From: Metellina segmentata
Lineage: Eukaryota > Arthropoda > Arachnida > Araneae > Tetragnathidae
Direction: 5' to 3'
Assembly: GCA_947359465.1 (NCBI GenBank)
Contig: OX375875.1
Span: 13,278,538-13,342,537, forward strand
DNA length: 64,000 bases
Below are positions 1 through 13,600 of this stretch, one piece after another. The notes beneath the pieces are model-generated. The model worked only from the letters and a program-made list of their open reading frames with translations, made no database searches and was not told where the DNA came from. Every line of letters starts with the position of its first letter. Within the stretch, counting starts at the first letter, position 1. A program made the position numbers and the translations under genes.

Positions 1-3000
1 ACTTTCAACAGGTAACACTGGTCGAAACAACATCAGCACAGTGGATCCAACTTCCTTAGAAAACTAATTATTACCCTTAGAATGTAAATGCAAAGCTGGC
101 AGGATCAAGAAACTAAGCATAAATTGGAAAACAATTTCAACAGCTGAAAGATCAAAGTGAGCATTTCCATCTGCCTAAAGCTAATTTAAATGAAAGTATT
201 TACTTATTACCATTAAAACTTTAAATTAATGAAAGTGTGAAATTTTATATTAGTTTTAAAACTAGAATGAATTTAAATGCATCCTCTTTTAATGAACATG
301 AGTGTTAACTCCAAATCGTTACGAAGAAAAATTTCCAAAATGAACAATACACTGGATTTGATAACCTAAATTTGAATAAAATATCTAACTAATCTTACAT
401 TTAAAATTTTAAGAAAGGATAAAATTAGTCTAACATATAGTATGTGCTACACCCATATATTTGGCACATTAAAAAAATTACAAGGGAGTATGAAAAAACA
501 TTGCAGCGATACTTTTTATTAGCCGCAAGCAAAAGAAAATTCTGCTACTAAATACATCACAGATAGAACTTAGTATATTATTCTCCTTCTTGAATTTATA
601 TTGCTCAAGAGGAAAAGAACATAACATTTTGAGCAAAATGTAATCACACTTTAAAGTTGTTTTGTCTTGTCATGTACTCAACAGCGAATTGTGATGTGTA
701 ATCAGTACATCAAGCGTGGATGTCTATCAAACAGCCTTGCAATGCTCAAAGCTAACCAATGATATATAAGCCAACTTCCAAGGAAAAAATGCAAATTTTT
801 TGACAGAAAAACCAACTAGCAATATTGAAAATGAAAAATACCTCAAAATAATAAATAAAAATTAATTAAAAACATCTAAATAATGACAGTTGGGCCCAAG
901 TTTGCTTTTCCAGAAAACCAAGTGCTTTTCTGGAAGACCTAGGAATATGTTGGCAAGTATGCAAGGGGTTGTTTTTTGGAATTTACAGAGATCCATTTTA
1001 AGTGTTATGGTGCAAGGGCCATATTTGGCCAAGCTGCACCAAACACAAGACAAACATCAAGTAAAAATGTCGTGAATAGGAAAAAAGAGGAATTGGGGAA
1101 TGGAAACACAATATTGTGGACGTGAATATGAACTTTTTCGTAACGAGTCTGTTGCCTTGAAGATGTTTCTTTTTCATCACAGCATATCCAGTGGATAAAT
1201 GTATTTGCAAGCATGCTCTAATCCTTATGGATTTGACTCCCAAGGCATTTAATAAGGCGACTGAAAATGAGCCAATTGAAGAAATTACATCTTGCAATTC
1301 ACAATTGAGTATGCATTTTTAAGGGTTAAAGCACAAGTTAATATAGATTTGATAAATTTCTGCGAAAGCAGAAATAAAATTTAACTAAAAATAGCAAAAT
1401 TCACTGAAAATAGACAAATCATGACACATAATACTAACATAGGTTTAAAATTTTTATCAAAATCCTGCAACTTGTGATAATTTTAGAAAAACTAAAACGA
1501 ATTTTAATGAATTGTAAGTAGCGATTTTCAGTTGATTAAAACTATGGAAAAACTTTTCTTAGCCATCCTATCAAAATTTGTGACAGCACAAACATGCAGA
1601 ATGTGGATCCACCCAAACAAAGTACACAACAAATGTTTGAGATGTGCTCTAACAGCAGTCTTTCTTCTCTATACACCATGGTATCTCGATACAATGTGAT
1701 GGTTCTATTACGTCATTTTGCTTTTATGTATCAAAAAGTAAATTATAACCACAATATCAAAAATTATTTCCACATCTCCAATCTTAGAATTTTACTATAA
1801 TATTAATTTATTTCCATATCAGAAGAGCTATTGCGTACACTTTGTTTCCTGATTAACTCAAAAACGGTATAATGAAATAATTAATTTCATAAAATGAACT
1901 CTGATTTGTTTCAACATTTATTGAGTACTAAACACAAATATATAATTGGCTTGTAAAAAATGTTGGAAGTTTTTTAATATTCAGTAACACCCCGAAACGC
2001 GATAGTTTGACCGACAAAACACGCTTAGTCAAGGTACAACTTCCATCGACAGTGGAATTGTAATCGTGCACATAGATTTATAGTGAAACTGAATATATCG
2101 GGAAGCAGTGTTGACATACGAAAAAAAAATCAAGAACCGTGTTAATCTGAGTTTGCGTAATTCAGGGTAATTCTGTATTCCAATAAATTTAGGGTTTCTG
2201 TAGTATGGTACAAAAACTGGATCAGTTTGCTCTTGTAATGTACTTAATAAGAGGCACAATAGCAAAATGACACAGCAATCACAAGTTGAGACGTGGTTTT
2301 GTACAATCCTAGATCTTTCTTATAAAGCAATCTAGAAATAAGAGCAATCAGTATTTTGTGGAAAGTATTTAATGATCAAAATCAACTTCAAATTTGCACT
2401 TGAAAACCCAAATAAAGTTTATATGCTGCCATGAAACTACGAATCAATACAAGGCTGATCACCCAACAGACAACTAATAAATTTAACACAAAAATAATGC
2501 AACATTAACACCATGTTCAATAAGCATAAAGAAGGAAACTCAAGAAAGGGTTTGAATACAGGTTTAATTTTTTCAAAGTTAAAGTTCGTTATTAATGAAA
2601 TTATCCAACATAGAAAACATGAACCAATCACCGATATTTGGAATGTGGGCAGGCTTGCTTTGCATTACAGCAAAGAAGCAGCTTTGAAAGTTTTAGGATA
2701 TATTCCAGTGTCAAGTAGCTTTTATGAAAATATTTACTGAAATCAAATTAATTTTATGTAATCAGCAAAACTGAAATTCAATGAACAAGAAATTCATGTT
2801 CTGAATAAGACTTCAAAAACTTGCAGATTTCCTCAAGCTTTTTTACTTGCAACTTAAAATTGTATACAGCACAGTATGTCTTATTTTGTAAAAGGTAACA
2901 GATTAATCTATTACAAATTGTTTTAATGATGCAAGTCTCAAGAAAGGACATACTGCACCAACTGTTACAAGATCGAAAATATAATGACATACAACATAAA

Positions 3001-5368
3001 TTCTGATTAGATAATTCTTTAATTGTCGTTTCCTTTGTCACAAAATATTAAAAAGTAAATCCACTTTGTTTAAAGTAATTTGTATAGCAAGAGATCGTAT
3101 TATATTTCTATAACCAAACAGTTGAAAAATTGGAGAATTTAAATAACTAAGAGATTATGTTTTAAACTAATATTTATGAAAATCATACGAAAATCACACA
3201 GAAATTTATTAAAAGTTGCACACAGAGAAAGTCATTTTAAAAAGAGTAAAATTTCTTTTGAAAATTATGAATAGTCAGGAAATGAATATTTAGAATTATA
3301 ATAAACAGCATAGCACATTAATAATTTTAAAAAGTCACAACACTTATGAGACTTCAAACAAAACAGATTTTCATTTTGAGCAATATTTAACTATAAAAAT
3401 ATTTTTGCGATTAAAAAGTGAATGATGACAATTCCTCACTGTCACATAAAAATAAGAGCACTACATTCCGAGATGATTCAAAACAATGCAGAATGGTAAA
3501 CTTGCTAATAACATGCTTTTTAAAAAATTTGAAAAAGGAATGCTGCAAAACCAATTAGACCAAACTGAAATCTTGTCTTTATTATAACTGATGTAATTTC
3601 ATTTAATTTTTGAGACACATTGCAAAATTATAAACACAATCGCATGGAATATTTTGACAATCGATGGAGATGTCTGAAGATAAAAATATTTACTGGCTCT
3701 TCATTTTAAATTGAAAAGTGAGGTTCTTTAAATCAAAACTTCTACTCTTTCATTTTAGACACAATATCATCTCAGCACATGTTCTTCCCCATTGATGTTT
3801 TTAGAAAAATATGTAAGAAAGTAATTCTTTGATGAGGTTAAAATACAATAGAGCCATTATAATACAGCCACTAAGAATTGTAAAAAGGCTGCAATTACTT
3901 AATCTTTTAGATAAATTCAACTGCATCAACTGTAGAGTAGAAAATATAAGCAATATTTTCTTCTTTTGTTTCATGTTTTAAATTGCAGAACATTGTTTTA
4001 AAAACTATAAAGTAATGTGGTAGTTCAATCAAGGTGGCAATTCGTATCTTAAAGACTATTCACAAATAGAAAACTTATTCACTGCCTTTGTTCTTCTGTA
4101 GCACTTCTTTTCGAGTGGATTTTTATATTTTTACAAAAGCCTGTAAGTTATACCACAATTTATCTGCTCCAAATTAATCAGTTCTATACACATTACCTAC
4201 AAATTTGATGCCTCAGATCTTTTCATTTTGTAACATTAAACACCCTTACAGTTCCAAAATCCAGAGAAATGGAAACGAATCAACATTTATTATAATATAT
4301 TTGTATAAACTGATCATTTTAAATATTAAGAAATGCACAGCTATCGTTAAGGAAAGAAAATTGGAAAATGTTTTTTTCAGATAAGTATACAAGAAAATTG
4401 AAAAACATTTCAAAACTAAATATTTCCTTTCATATTAATAAGTAGCTTTTTATGAAGTATCTGAGATAAATCGATTTTTTTTAAACAGAATTTCAAAAGT
4501 AATTTATATATACTGCTAATTTTATATAAAGTAAAAATTTGCGAGAAAAATAAGAACGCTATTTTTTGAAAAACTAACAGCTTGTGTTAGAATAATTAGG
4601 AATTTTTTCAACATTTACCCAGAAATCGTAATTACTTATGATTAATGATGCAAATTTAAAGCCAACCATTAAAAAAAGAATTGCAAAGATAACAATTACA
4701 CTTTAGCAATGTTGGATTGAAAGCTAAATGGCAAAAAATATTGCAGAAAATTTTCACATTAAAATTGACATCACAGACAAACGTTATCACTTTTAAGCCC
4801 ACTTCAATTAATATTCATAATTTAATATGCAGGAGTATTTTCAAGAACAGGCTTTTAAATAATGAGCAAATTGAAATATGAGGTCATTTTACAATGTCCA
4901 TCTAACAAAAAAACAAAACCTCTACAGGATTTAAAAAAAATTAAATCAATATATTTATTTTAAAGTTTAACAGAACTTTTCATCTAAATGTAAAAGAAAC
5001 ATCTAAACAAGGTTCTTAGAGAGACTTGTCCTATTAACAATAGATAGTCAACGAACACAAAATTTCAATTAAAAGATGCATCCAACAGCACGACAAATGA
5101 ACAGTGATGAATACCCATACAGGAAGACGTTGAAGAACCGAATAAGCTCATCGCATAAAACACATTTTCCTCAGCCTCTGATGGTACATGAGAAAGAATG
5201 AACTCTTTTTATCATCATACAGAGTTTGTAGTATTTCAACAGTCAAGATAGTTTTATAGTTTTTTTGAGGGGTTAGATTAAAGTAATAAATGAGCATTTC
5301 TTTTTTGAGTCAATCACTTTATCAGCGACTAGCAGAATGTTCAGAGCTTTTAATCCACTGAAACAGCA
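1..5368. other. TNPO3 3' UTR and/or intergenic DNA, no recognised gene
   Basis: Very AT-rich. The open frames here are short, none longer than about 100 codons, and none resembles a known protein. Several AATAAA signals on the minus strand (for example within about 4954-4963 and near 516) could end the TNPO3 transcript, but none can be singled out. A dispersed repeat lies at 988-1075. Confidence 0.5.
988..1075 (+). repeat. Dispersed repeat F (TTATGGTGCAAGGGCC type), copy 1
   Basis: The core TATGGTGCAAGGGCCATATT, followed by TGGCCAAGCTGCA, recurs with changes near 22024, 42560 and 48160, always on the plus strand. It looks like a short interspersed element, but no clear tRNA promoter boxes were found. 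Confidence 0.6.
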
Positions 5369-5429
5369 TTATCTGTATAATCGGGTGAATTCACGAACTA
5401 CAGTTGACACTGTCTTCATATGCTCAGCA
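5369..5429 (-). CDS. TNPO3: TNPO3 final coding exon 25 (residues 916-935 and stop)
   Basis: 61 nt after acceptor TTTTACAG, lying 5.8 kb from exon 24. Encodes [19 protein letters not shown] then TAA; human ends AEECKQVCWALRDFTRLFR. The phase (one base completing an Asn codon) and the homology make this tiny far exon secure. Confidence 0.95.
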
Positions 5430-8400
5430 CTGTAAAACAAAAAACACATACTGAGATTTCTAAATCAGGCATTTTAATACATATAAGCTATGTTAGATTT
5501 TTTTATAATGTCCACTCAATTAAACATTTTAAATCCCTACAAGGGAGGATTTGTGAACCACTTTGGGTTGGCCATGGGAGGGTGGGGGGTGCCGCCACAT
5601 CTTGCATACATTCAACACATATTCTAGGCAGGATTTGTTTCTTAGACCACATATTCACTCCAGATAGACAACATACACTACCCTACAATAATGGACTGGA
5701 CAGCAAGATGAGATGGTATAAGCAGGGTGGCTACAAAAATTGAAGTAAAAAGTTCTCTGATTTCCAGAGTAATTTTCATGAAATTCCCTGAGTTTCTCCA
5801 TCCGTTCGCAGAACAATTCTTCGGTAATTATGATAAACTTGACACTTGATGAACTAAAAAACTATAGAATGATAGATGAATAAAAATAAGATAAGTAAAA
5901 AATATTTTTACTGTATTCCATAAGAGATCAAGTAATATAAAGTTATAGATAGACTATTTAATTTTACATTTTAAACTATTTTGATGTGTTTGTAAAAGCA
6001 GTCATCAGCCCCTGAATCCGTCAATGGCGCCAGCGCTCGGTACATCTCTACTATTATAAAAGGAAGTGTTTGTCTGTCTGTCCTGCACACAGTGTCCTAA
6101 CGAATCGACGGCACTTACAATAGTGAAATTTAGCACACATGTGGTCCGAATTTTTTGCAATTTTTCTATTGTGCCCGAATTTTAAAATTTAATCTAAAAC
6201 ATTTAAAAATTAATTAAATGGAATTTAATTATTATTATTTTCCTTAGAATGGCATACGGTATAAAGACATGACAGTCTACATTTATTTTTCCGTTTCCGT
6301 TAGATTTTCTCAGCAACGATTTTAACGGATGAACAAAACAAATAAAGTTTTAACTGGAGTTATGTAGTTCTTTTTTCTATCTCCTAGATCGTTAAAGATA
6401 GAAGAAAAATTTCAACGGATTTCAAATCTGCGGAAAATTTTACATCAGAACGATACCTAAAAACATGATTTTCTTTAAAGAAATAATTTTTAAATTGTAA
6501 CTTTTATATTTTTTCCAATACGAATTTGGACGCCGACGCCGTGAAGAATTCTACCATCGCGGTTAAAAAGATCAGATTAATTCATTTTGATTTCCTGACC
6601 AACGGATTCGAGTTCGTTCTGGCGTTCTTCGTTGCTTTTTTCTATCTTTGCGATCGTTAAAGATATAATAAAAATTTCAACGGATTTAAAATTTGCGGAA
6701 AATTTCACATTAGATCCATACCTAAAAGTATGATTTTCTTCAAATAAATAATTTTTAAACTGTAACTTTTATATATTTTTCCAATACGAATTTCGCCGCC
6801 GAGAAGAATGACATTTGTTTGATTCGAGTTTCATTCATTTTGAAGATTAACGGATTTGGGTGAAGCAAAAGAAATAATTAAAGTTATGACTGGTGTTCTT
6901 CAGTGCTTTTTTCTATCTCAGCCATTGTTTAAAATAAAATGAAAATATCAACGGATTTCAAGTATCATTGTGACGTTACGCTGACTAGATCTCTTTGCAA
7001 ACGATTTTGGCCGCATTTGACAGAGACGAATCCATCACGAAAAGAACTGTAACAGGCAACACAAACTTTTCTACAACAAAAAAAAAACCTCAGAGTTCGA
7101 AAATTTTCGAAAAAAATAATAACTTCTAACACATATGTATTAAAAAACATATGCAGAATCTAAATTAGTACTTTTCCGTTAGCCGTGCGCAATTTTGGAC
7201 CAAAATCAAAATCGCCAATCTAGGTATTTTAGAAAAAAATGATTTTTTTTAATGCTGATTAAATTGGAACCGGATGTTTAACTTTTGCAAGTTTTTCCGG
7301 CCGTTAGTATTTCTCAAAGCTGCAAGGCACTACGTTCCTATTATTGACATTAGGGAACGTGGCACAGCTGTAGACTTCGGTTACAGGATTTCCGGCCGTT
7401 ACATGTTTAATAAAACAGTATACAATGTATACAACTCTTTTTTCTGGATGTTTATGTAAAAAATACACTTCTCATTTTCGGAATGAAAACAAAATTGGCG
7501 ACATTTTGATTTTGGTTCTAAGTGGCGCCCGCATGGCTTACGGAAAAGTACCAAATGAGTGCCATTTGCAAAACGAAATTCCAACTTTTTCCCTGAGTAA
7601 AACGAAACTTCCCTGAGTTTTCCAGAAAATGATTCTTCCCTGAGAAATCCCTGAATTCCCGGTTCTGTCGCCACCCTGTATAAGGGAAAGAATACATGCT
7701 TTAATAGGGGGATGGTCCCCCACGTGCTGCAATCACACTAGCAACCCTTCTGGGCATACTTTCAACAAGGTTTTGATACACAAGTATGGGTATTTGTGTC
7801 CATTCCTGCAGCAAGAATGTCACCAGCTCAGATGTAGATTTCGGACGTGGTTCCCTGGTCCGTAAGCGACACTCTAACACGTTCCACAAATATTATACAG
7901 GGTTTAGGACTGGACTCTGATCAGGCCAGGGAAGACGTCTTCCAGCCAAATCTCGATACCACTGTTTGACAGAGTCTGAAACATGACATGGAGCGTTGTC
8001 GTCCTGGAAGTAACATTCGTCCATTCCATAAAATTGCCAGAGCATAGGAAGAACCTTATGATCCAAAATGTTCATGTAGGCATCGTTGTTCAATTGACCA
8101 GGAGCAACATGCAAAGGTCCCAGGCCATAACACGAAAAACACCCCCCCCCCCAAACAAGTAGTCGGATTATATGCAAATTTGTTGGCGTCCAGTCCATTA
8201 TTGTAGGGTAGTGTACATGCATTGCCTCGATTTGAAACCAGGAATCTTTCGATCCAGATGCCACTAGACTGATATTGGCCGCCATATTTTTGTAATATAT
8301 TTATATAAAACTTAACTTTCAACAAAAAAGAAATAACACTATATCAAAGTTAATATAAAATACTTAAACTACCCCTGCTGGCTAATCCTCAGATTCCTAA

Positions 8401-10641
8401 ACAACTTTCATTTGCTTGCAGTGCATATTACGCTTGCTTTCAAGTACTCATGATTCCACCCTTGCATCAAAGCATTCAAGTTATTTTGCTAAATAGACAT
8501 TACAAATACAATTGATATTTTGTATCAATATAAATAATCACCAAGCGCAAAAAGGAAGTTGTCAATTACACACTTACGACTTCAAGATACAATTGGAGAT
8601 TTTCAGTAGGTAGTTAATTTATGTTCCACTGGTGCAACACACAGCTATTGGTTATGGTCTGAGATCAATACGTAACGGAAAGATACAAGGGCAATGCCCT
8701 GTAGTTTAGAACCACTGTCTGATGACAACATCTGAGCTGGCATGCCACTCTCCAAATATTCACACCTGGCCTACACAAGGACATTTAAAGCCACGACAGA
8801 TTAAACGTGCACCAGCCCAAGTGTACACGTCAGTCTTTGGCTAGACCATGCTCTGAACCTACAATCTTCGGGTTGCTAATCCGAAGCGATTCCAACTGGG
8901 CTACCAATGTCCTGGAGATTCGACTTGTAGTGGCTGATCTGACAATATTTGTTTTAATGTCAGGACAATTACTCTAACATTCCCATCAAAACACTACAAG
9001 GGCTGATTTGTGAACCTCACTTTGCATTACTCTGCTGCACAGTGGGGTGACCTCAAGTTAAACCTCATATTCTTACAATGTATTCAAGGCCCAACCTGTT
9101 TATAGAGGCTACACATTCATTCTAAAAGGACAAACATCCATACCCTACTCTGGATTTGAACCGTGAATCTTCCAAACCAGAAAGCAGCCCTCGGACCACT
9201 AGACTGATTGGTGACAACATATCCAGAAACAGTAGGGCTGGTCACAGAAATAACCTATTGAAGTAAAAGTCACAGCAATCTCCAAGTTCGTGATAATTTT
9301 AGTAACATGTTTCAAATTTTCTGATCAGTTAAATCGAATCTATCAAAACATTACAATAGTCCCGTAACTTTAGTAATTTTCCATCACCTCAATACTTCCA
9401 TGCTGGTCCAGTAAATACAGGTCCACTGAGCTTTGCACACAAATCATATTTTGAGTTTCGCATCTTCACTTCCACACTGGATGAACACACATTTTAGCTT
9501 ACATACTTAATTACTTTTATCATCTTTCTCTAAAATCCCCTATTATAGACTAATTTTTTTTTACGAAACATGTCTCTGCTCATTACAAATGCAATGCTTG
9601 ATAGCACAACTTAAATTAGTTTCTGAAATTACTCAGTGCATTTATTCTATTTTAAAGCAAGTAAAACGTTTTTCTGTTGACGGATTTCATATGCTTGATC
9701 CAGTGGTTGGCAACAAATACAAATAAAGCCAATTTTCTTGCACCATTTAAGAGAAATATAGATTGAAACAATTTCTAACAAATATTTTTCGTCCCCACAA
9801 AATTCTTTCAGTGACATAACTTCTTACCTCCAACACTGATTACATAAGAGAGCCCAGAAGTCAAAAGTTCTCTCCAAATAAGCTATCTTTCTTAAGAAGC
9901 TTTTAATGCATATTTTAAAACACATATAAACATTCCTAAATAAGAAAATAAAAATACCACAAGAAGGCAGAACAACACATCTTTTCTCTCAGCTGAATTG
10001 AATGAAAACTCATGTTTTCCCAATGCCAGTAAAACAATATAACAAAATTTATGATAAACGAGGAAATTTCTTAAAGTGAAATCAAAGTTCCAGGTGATTT
10101 TTTTTTATTACACATTAAACAGAGTCTAGTAAAAGAAGAGAGAAACTAGGAACATCCAAATAACCCTGTGCTCTACATGCAATATAGTCAATCAAGGATA
10201 TACCTATGTATAAAGAAAGTTCATGTCGATAAAATGTTTAGAAACCTAGTTTTCCAGCAAGGCACAGAATTCGGAGCATTAAGATAGCAAGCAAAATTTA
10301 CTTTTAAAATGATTCCACAAAATAGCGAAGCACATAATTGGCAAAGATTTATCATAGTACAAGTAGAGGCAGTTCTTAAAATGTTTTTAAAGGGGATGGC
10401 AAGCATTCCAAACATTAGAAAGTTTGCCATTAGTTGGATAAAATGCACTCATTGACTATGCTGTATATAGCTCGTATGCAATTAAAGGAATGCAGAGAAA
10501 TTAATCAAGGTTTTTAAGCATTAATCATTTTAAATGGGTCTAGTTTTTTGATAAGGAATAAATGGAAGCACATGTAGGATTAATTTTGAAATACCATTTA
10601 ATGAACTTTTGAATGTTTATTGAACAGCAGAACTAATTACA

Positions 10642-10672
<31 letters not shown>

Positions 10673-13600
10673 CATGTACAATAGAACTCCAACTATCCAG
10701 ATTGCTTTGAGAAAAAAAGAAATCAGCAAGATCCAAATTAAAAAGTTTCTTAAGTCGAGAGCATGAGACACTTTGCAGTGAAATTTTTTGGATGATCCGA
10801 TAACAGTGCAGAGAACGTAGGCGAGTGACTGGTGTGGTGATTTGTCGCACCATGGATTCCAAATTCTCAGCAACAATGAACTCATTCAAAGTGCGAGAAC
10901 TCCATGATGACCCAGAAGATGACGTATGACATTGCTATTCAACCAGACGTGAAACCATCAGGTAGTAGAATGCCTTGACACAGTGTTAAAATGAATGTAG
11001 TAGCAGCATTAGTGTGGGACCATCTACAGCTAGCACATGCAAGACTCAGTTGCACGGAAACGAGTGAAGACGGCTAAAAACTGACTTTGACCGATGTGTT
11101 CAAGTAATGATGTATTTTAATACAGTATGCAAGTACAAAATGAAAACAAAATTGTTTTCATATTCCAATTGATCTGTATAATTGGAGTTCTACAGTATGT
11201 TATTATTATAATAAAATAATACTTACTTTATTAAATTTTTATGAAATTCTGTCAATTGCTCAGGAGTTGCTGTGATATTACCAGCACTACTTTGGCTGGG
11301 AAGAAGTCTCAGTGCATTTTCTAACCAGATTTTAAGAGACTGAAAGGGAAATTTTAAATTAACACATTACGAAGCCACACGAAATGGATATAAATTTAAC
11401 AATACTTTGTTTTGATAAATAGCATTAAGAGAGTACAAGTCCATCAAAAAAATAATATGATTGAATTTCTTAAACCACCACAAAACCCAAATACGTCAGG
11501 GATACCACAAGCAAAGCCCTTGTGAAATAGTAGCATAATTGTTTGTTTAAATAGTACAAAAAAGTCTCCCATTAAACCCTATTTATTAGCAACTTCAATT
11601 GCTCGAATTCAAAACGAATCAGCTAAAATACAAAATAAAGCTTGAGTATGAAAGAGATGATGATCTCGCAAAGAAATTACAATATTAAATAAAAAACAAA
11701 TTTCTTAATCAGGTTTTCACTTCTATCTAAAAACCATATTCAGTTGCTTTTCTTTTGTGGTTGCCACAACTTTGTACCAAACTTTTAAAAATAGCATCAC
11801 ATGGAAAATTTTCTTTGCCAAAGAAAAATCAGAACTATATTTCCCCCCATCTGCTACCAGTTAAAATAAACTACATTTTTGTATACCTATCCAAATTTTG
11901 AAAACGAAGCTTTGGCTTAAAGATACGCCTAGTCTTTTTTTGTTGCAGCCCTGAGTTAGGAAAGTTTCCTGTGAGGTGGATGGCAAACCCAAAATATTTC
12001 AGGATCTGGGCAAGATATCTCAATTTTTCAGGTCTGCCACTTGCAGGACAGGAATTTTCAAGGTTGTATACAAACCGAATATCCCAAGCCATGTTGTGTG
12101 GAGGGATGATATATAAACTTACTTTAATTCTCTGATGTCTACTCACCACTTTTGACCTTCTCTCAGCATGGATCAGAAAATGCATACATGTGGTTATTTA
12201 GTATTAAATGTAATATAGGGTAAAGGCAATACTGCATCACTTAAAATTCTTGTGGTGCTCAGAGTGTAAAATTATCAACACTTCTGGCGTTGTTAAAGCA
12301 CTGCCATTTAGCTAATATGGTACATTTTGTAGCGCATTCTACTAGTCACTGTCAAACTCTCATAGCGTGGACAGCTATGTTGGTACCCCACTCATAATCT
12401 ACTCTAAAATAGCGCCACTAGCATCATTTGTGCACTATTTTACGAGCCTCACATTTCACTCTCACGTGCAAGATGCTTGTCCCTCTGTTCCGTTAATAAA
12501 AACAATTCCATCTACGAGTAATAGTGGAGCCATTTTTGTAAATTAGAAAAGTAAATTTGTAATTTAAGAGATATTGAAGTTAATTATTTGGTAATAAAGG
12601 ATTGATCTGGAACTGCCTTATTGTTTTAGCATAAACTGCTATTGTGCATGGATCGAACATAAGTCAAGATCGACCAACAACTTAATAATTTTCACTACGA
12701 TTTTAAAGAGAAAAAAAAAATCAAAACAATGATGAAAAGTGAAAAAAAAAAAAAAAAACCCCATTTATAACTCAATTGTAATCAAGGATAACAGATAACC
12801 TTACCTCTTTGTCGTACAACACTAAATCATACAGGACATCAGCAACATTCGATAACATGTAAGATGGCAAACAGTAAACACATGCTTGGAGAAGAGTGTT
12901 GACTAAATTCTGTCCCTGTTCGGCAAGAAGTGACTGAGTCAGAGCACGCCTTTGATGGAAACTTGTTGCATCGGGTTGCGGCTTGATAAAAAAAACAATT
13001 TAAACCAAAAGCTACGAACAGGACATATATTAAAAGAGCAATTTCTATATATTATATTCAATATTCTCTTATAACACACAATTTTAATAAATATCATTTA
13101 TTCAGATTCCTATACTTTCTACCTATTAATGTTGTTGATGAAAATTTGCTGCACCTGGTTGCAGCTTGATAAACAAAATGAATTTTAATAAAAATGTAAG
13201 AACAGGACATATCTATTTGAACTGAAATATTTTCTTATAGCTCAGTGTGACAAAAATAAAAATATTTAGGAGCATGCCTAATTTTTCAGGAGCCAGGGGG
13301 CCCTTGCAATACATATCATACTAATACTTTTTTAAAAGCTGAGTATATCGCAGAACTCATTACACACATATGCACAGTAAATAATATGCTATTTAAAGTG
13401 TAACAGAGGCAATAAAAAATAACATTTTTATTGTCTACATTAGACATTTTTTGCATTTTATAAGACATTTGCAACATTTCAAACCCTTTATGGCCTAAAA
13501 AAATACCCCCCCCCCGAAAAATAAGCGTTTTTTTTAATTACAGAAACAGAAAATCTAGACGTCAGACTATGCGACTGGGATTTGTCGTACCCTGTTAAAG

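Larger units (their letters stand above)
5723..7678. mobile_element. Element with CAGGGTGGC inverted ends, inserted in the Tc1-like copy
   Basis: Left end CAGGGTGGCTACAAAAATTG, right end the reverse complement of CAGGGTGGCGACAGAACCGG, with repeated CCCTGA motifs near both ends. TATAAG flanks it at 5717-5722 and 7679-7684. No transposase is seen. Ends of this type occur in hAT elements, but the duplication seen is 6 bp rather than 8, so the superfamily is open. Confidence 0.8.
5676..8213 (-). mobile_element. Tc1-like (Tc1/mariner) element with nested insertion
   Basis: Terminal inverted repeats of 26 bp: CACTACCCTACAATAATGGA at the left, its reverse complement at the right, flanked by TA on both sides (5674-5675, 8214-8215). 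The transposase remnant is on the minus strand (7690-8175). Its N-terminal DNA-binding half is absent, so the copy is deleted as well as interrupted by the element at 5723-7678. Confidence 0.9.

Noticed and set aside
2513..2740. 75-codon plus-strand frame downstream of TNPO3 as a gene.
   Set aside because: Both strands are open here, the composition matches the surroundings and no family is recognised.
11871..12185. 104-codon minus-strand open frame as an extra TNPO3 exon.
   Set aside because: TNPO3 exons 23 and 24 join in phase with conserved protein on both sides, leaving no room for it, and its sequence is not importin-like.
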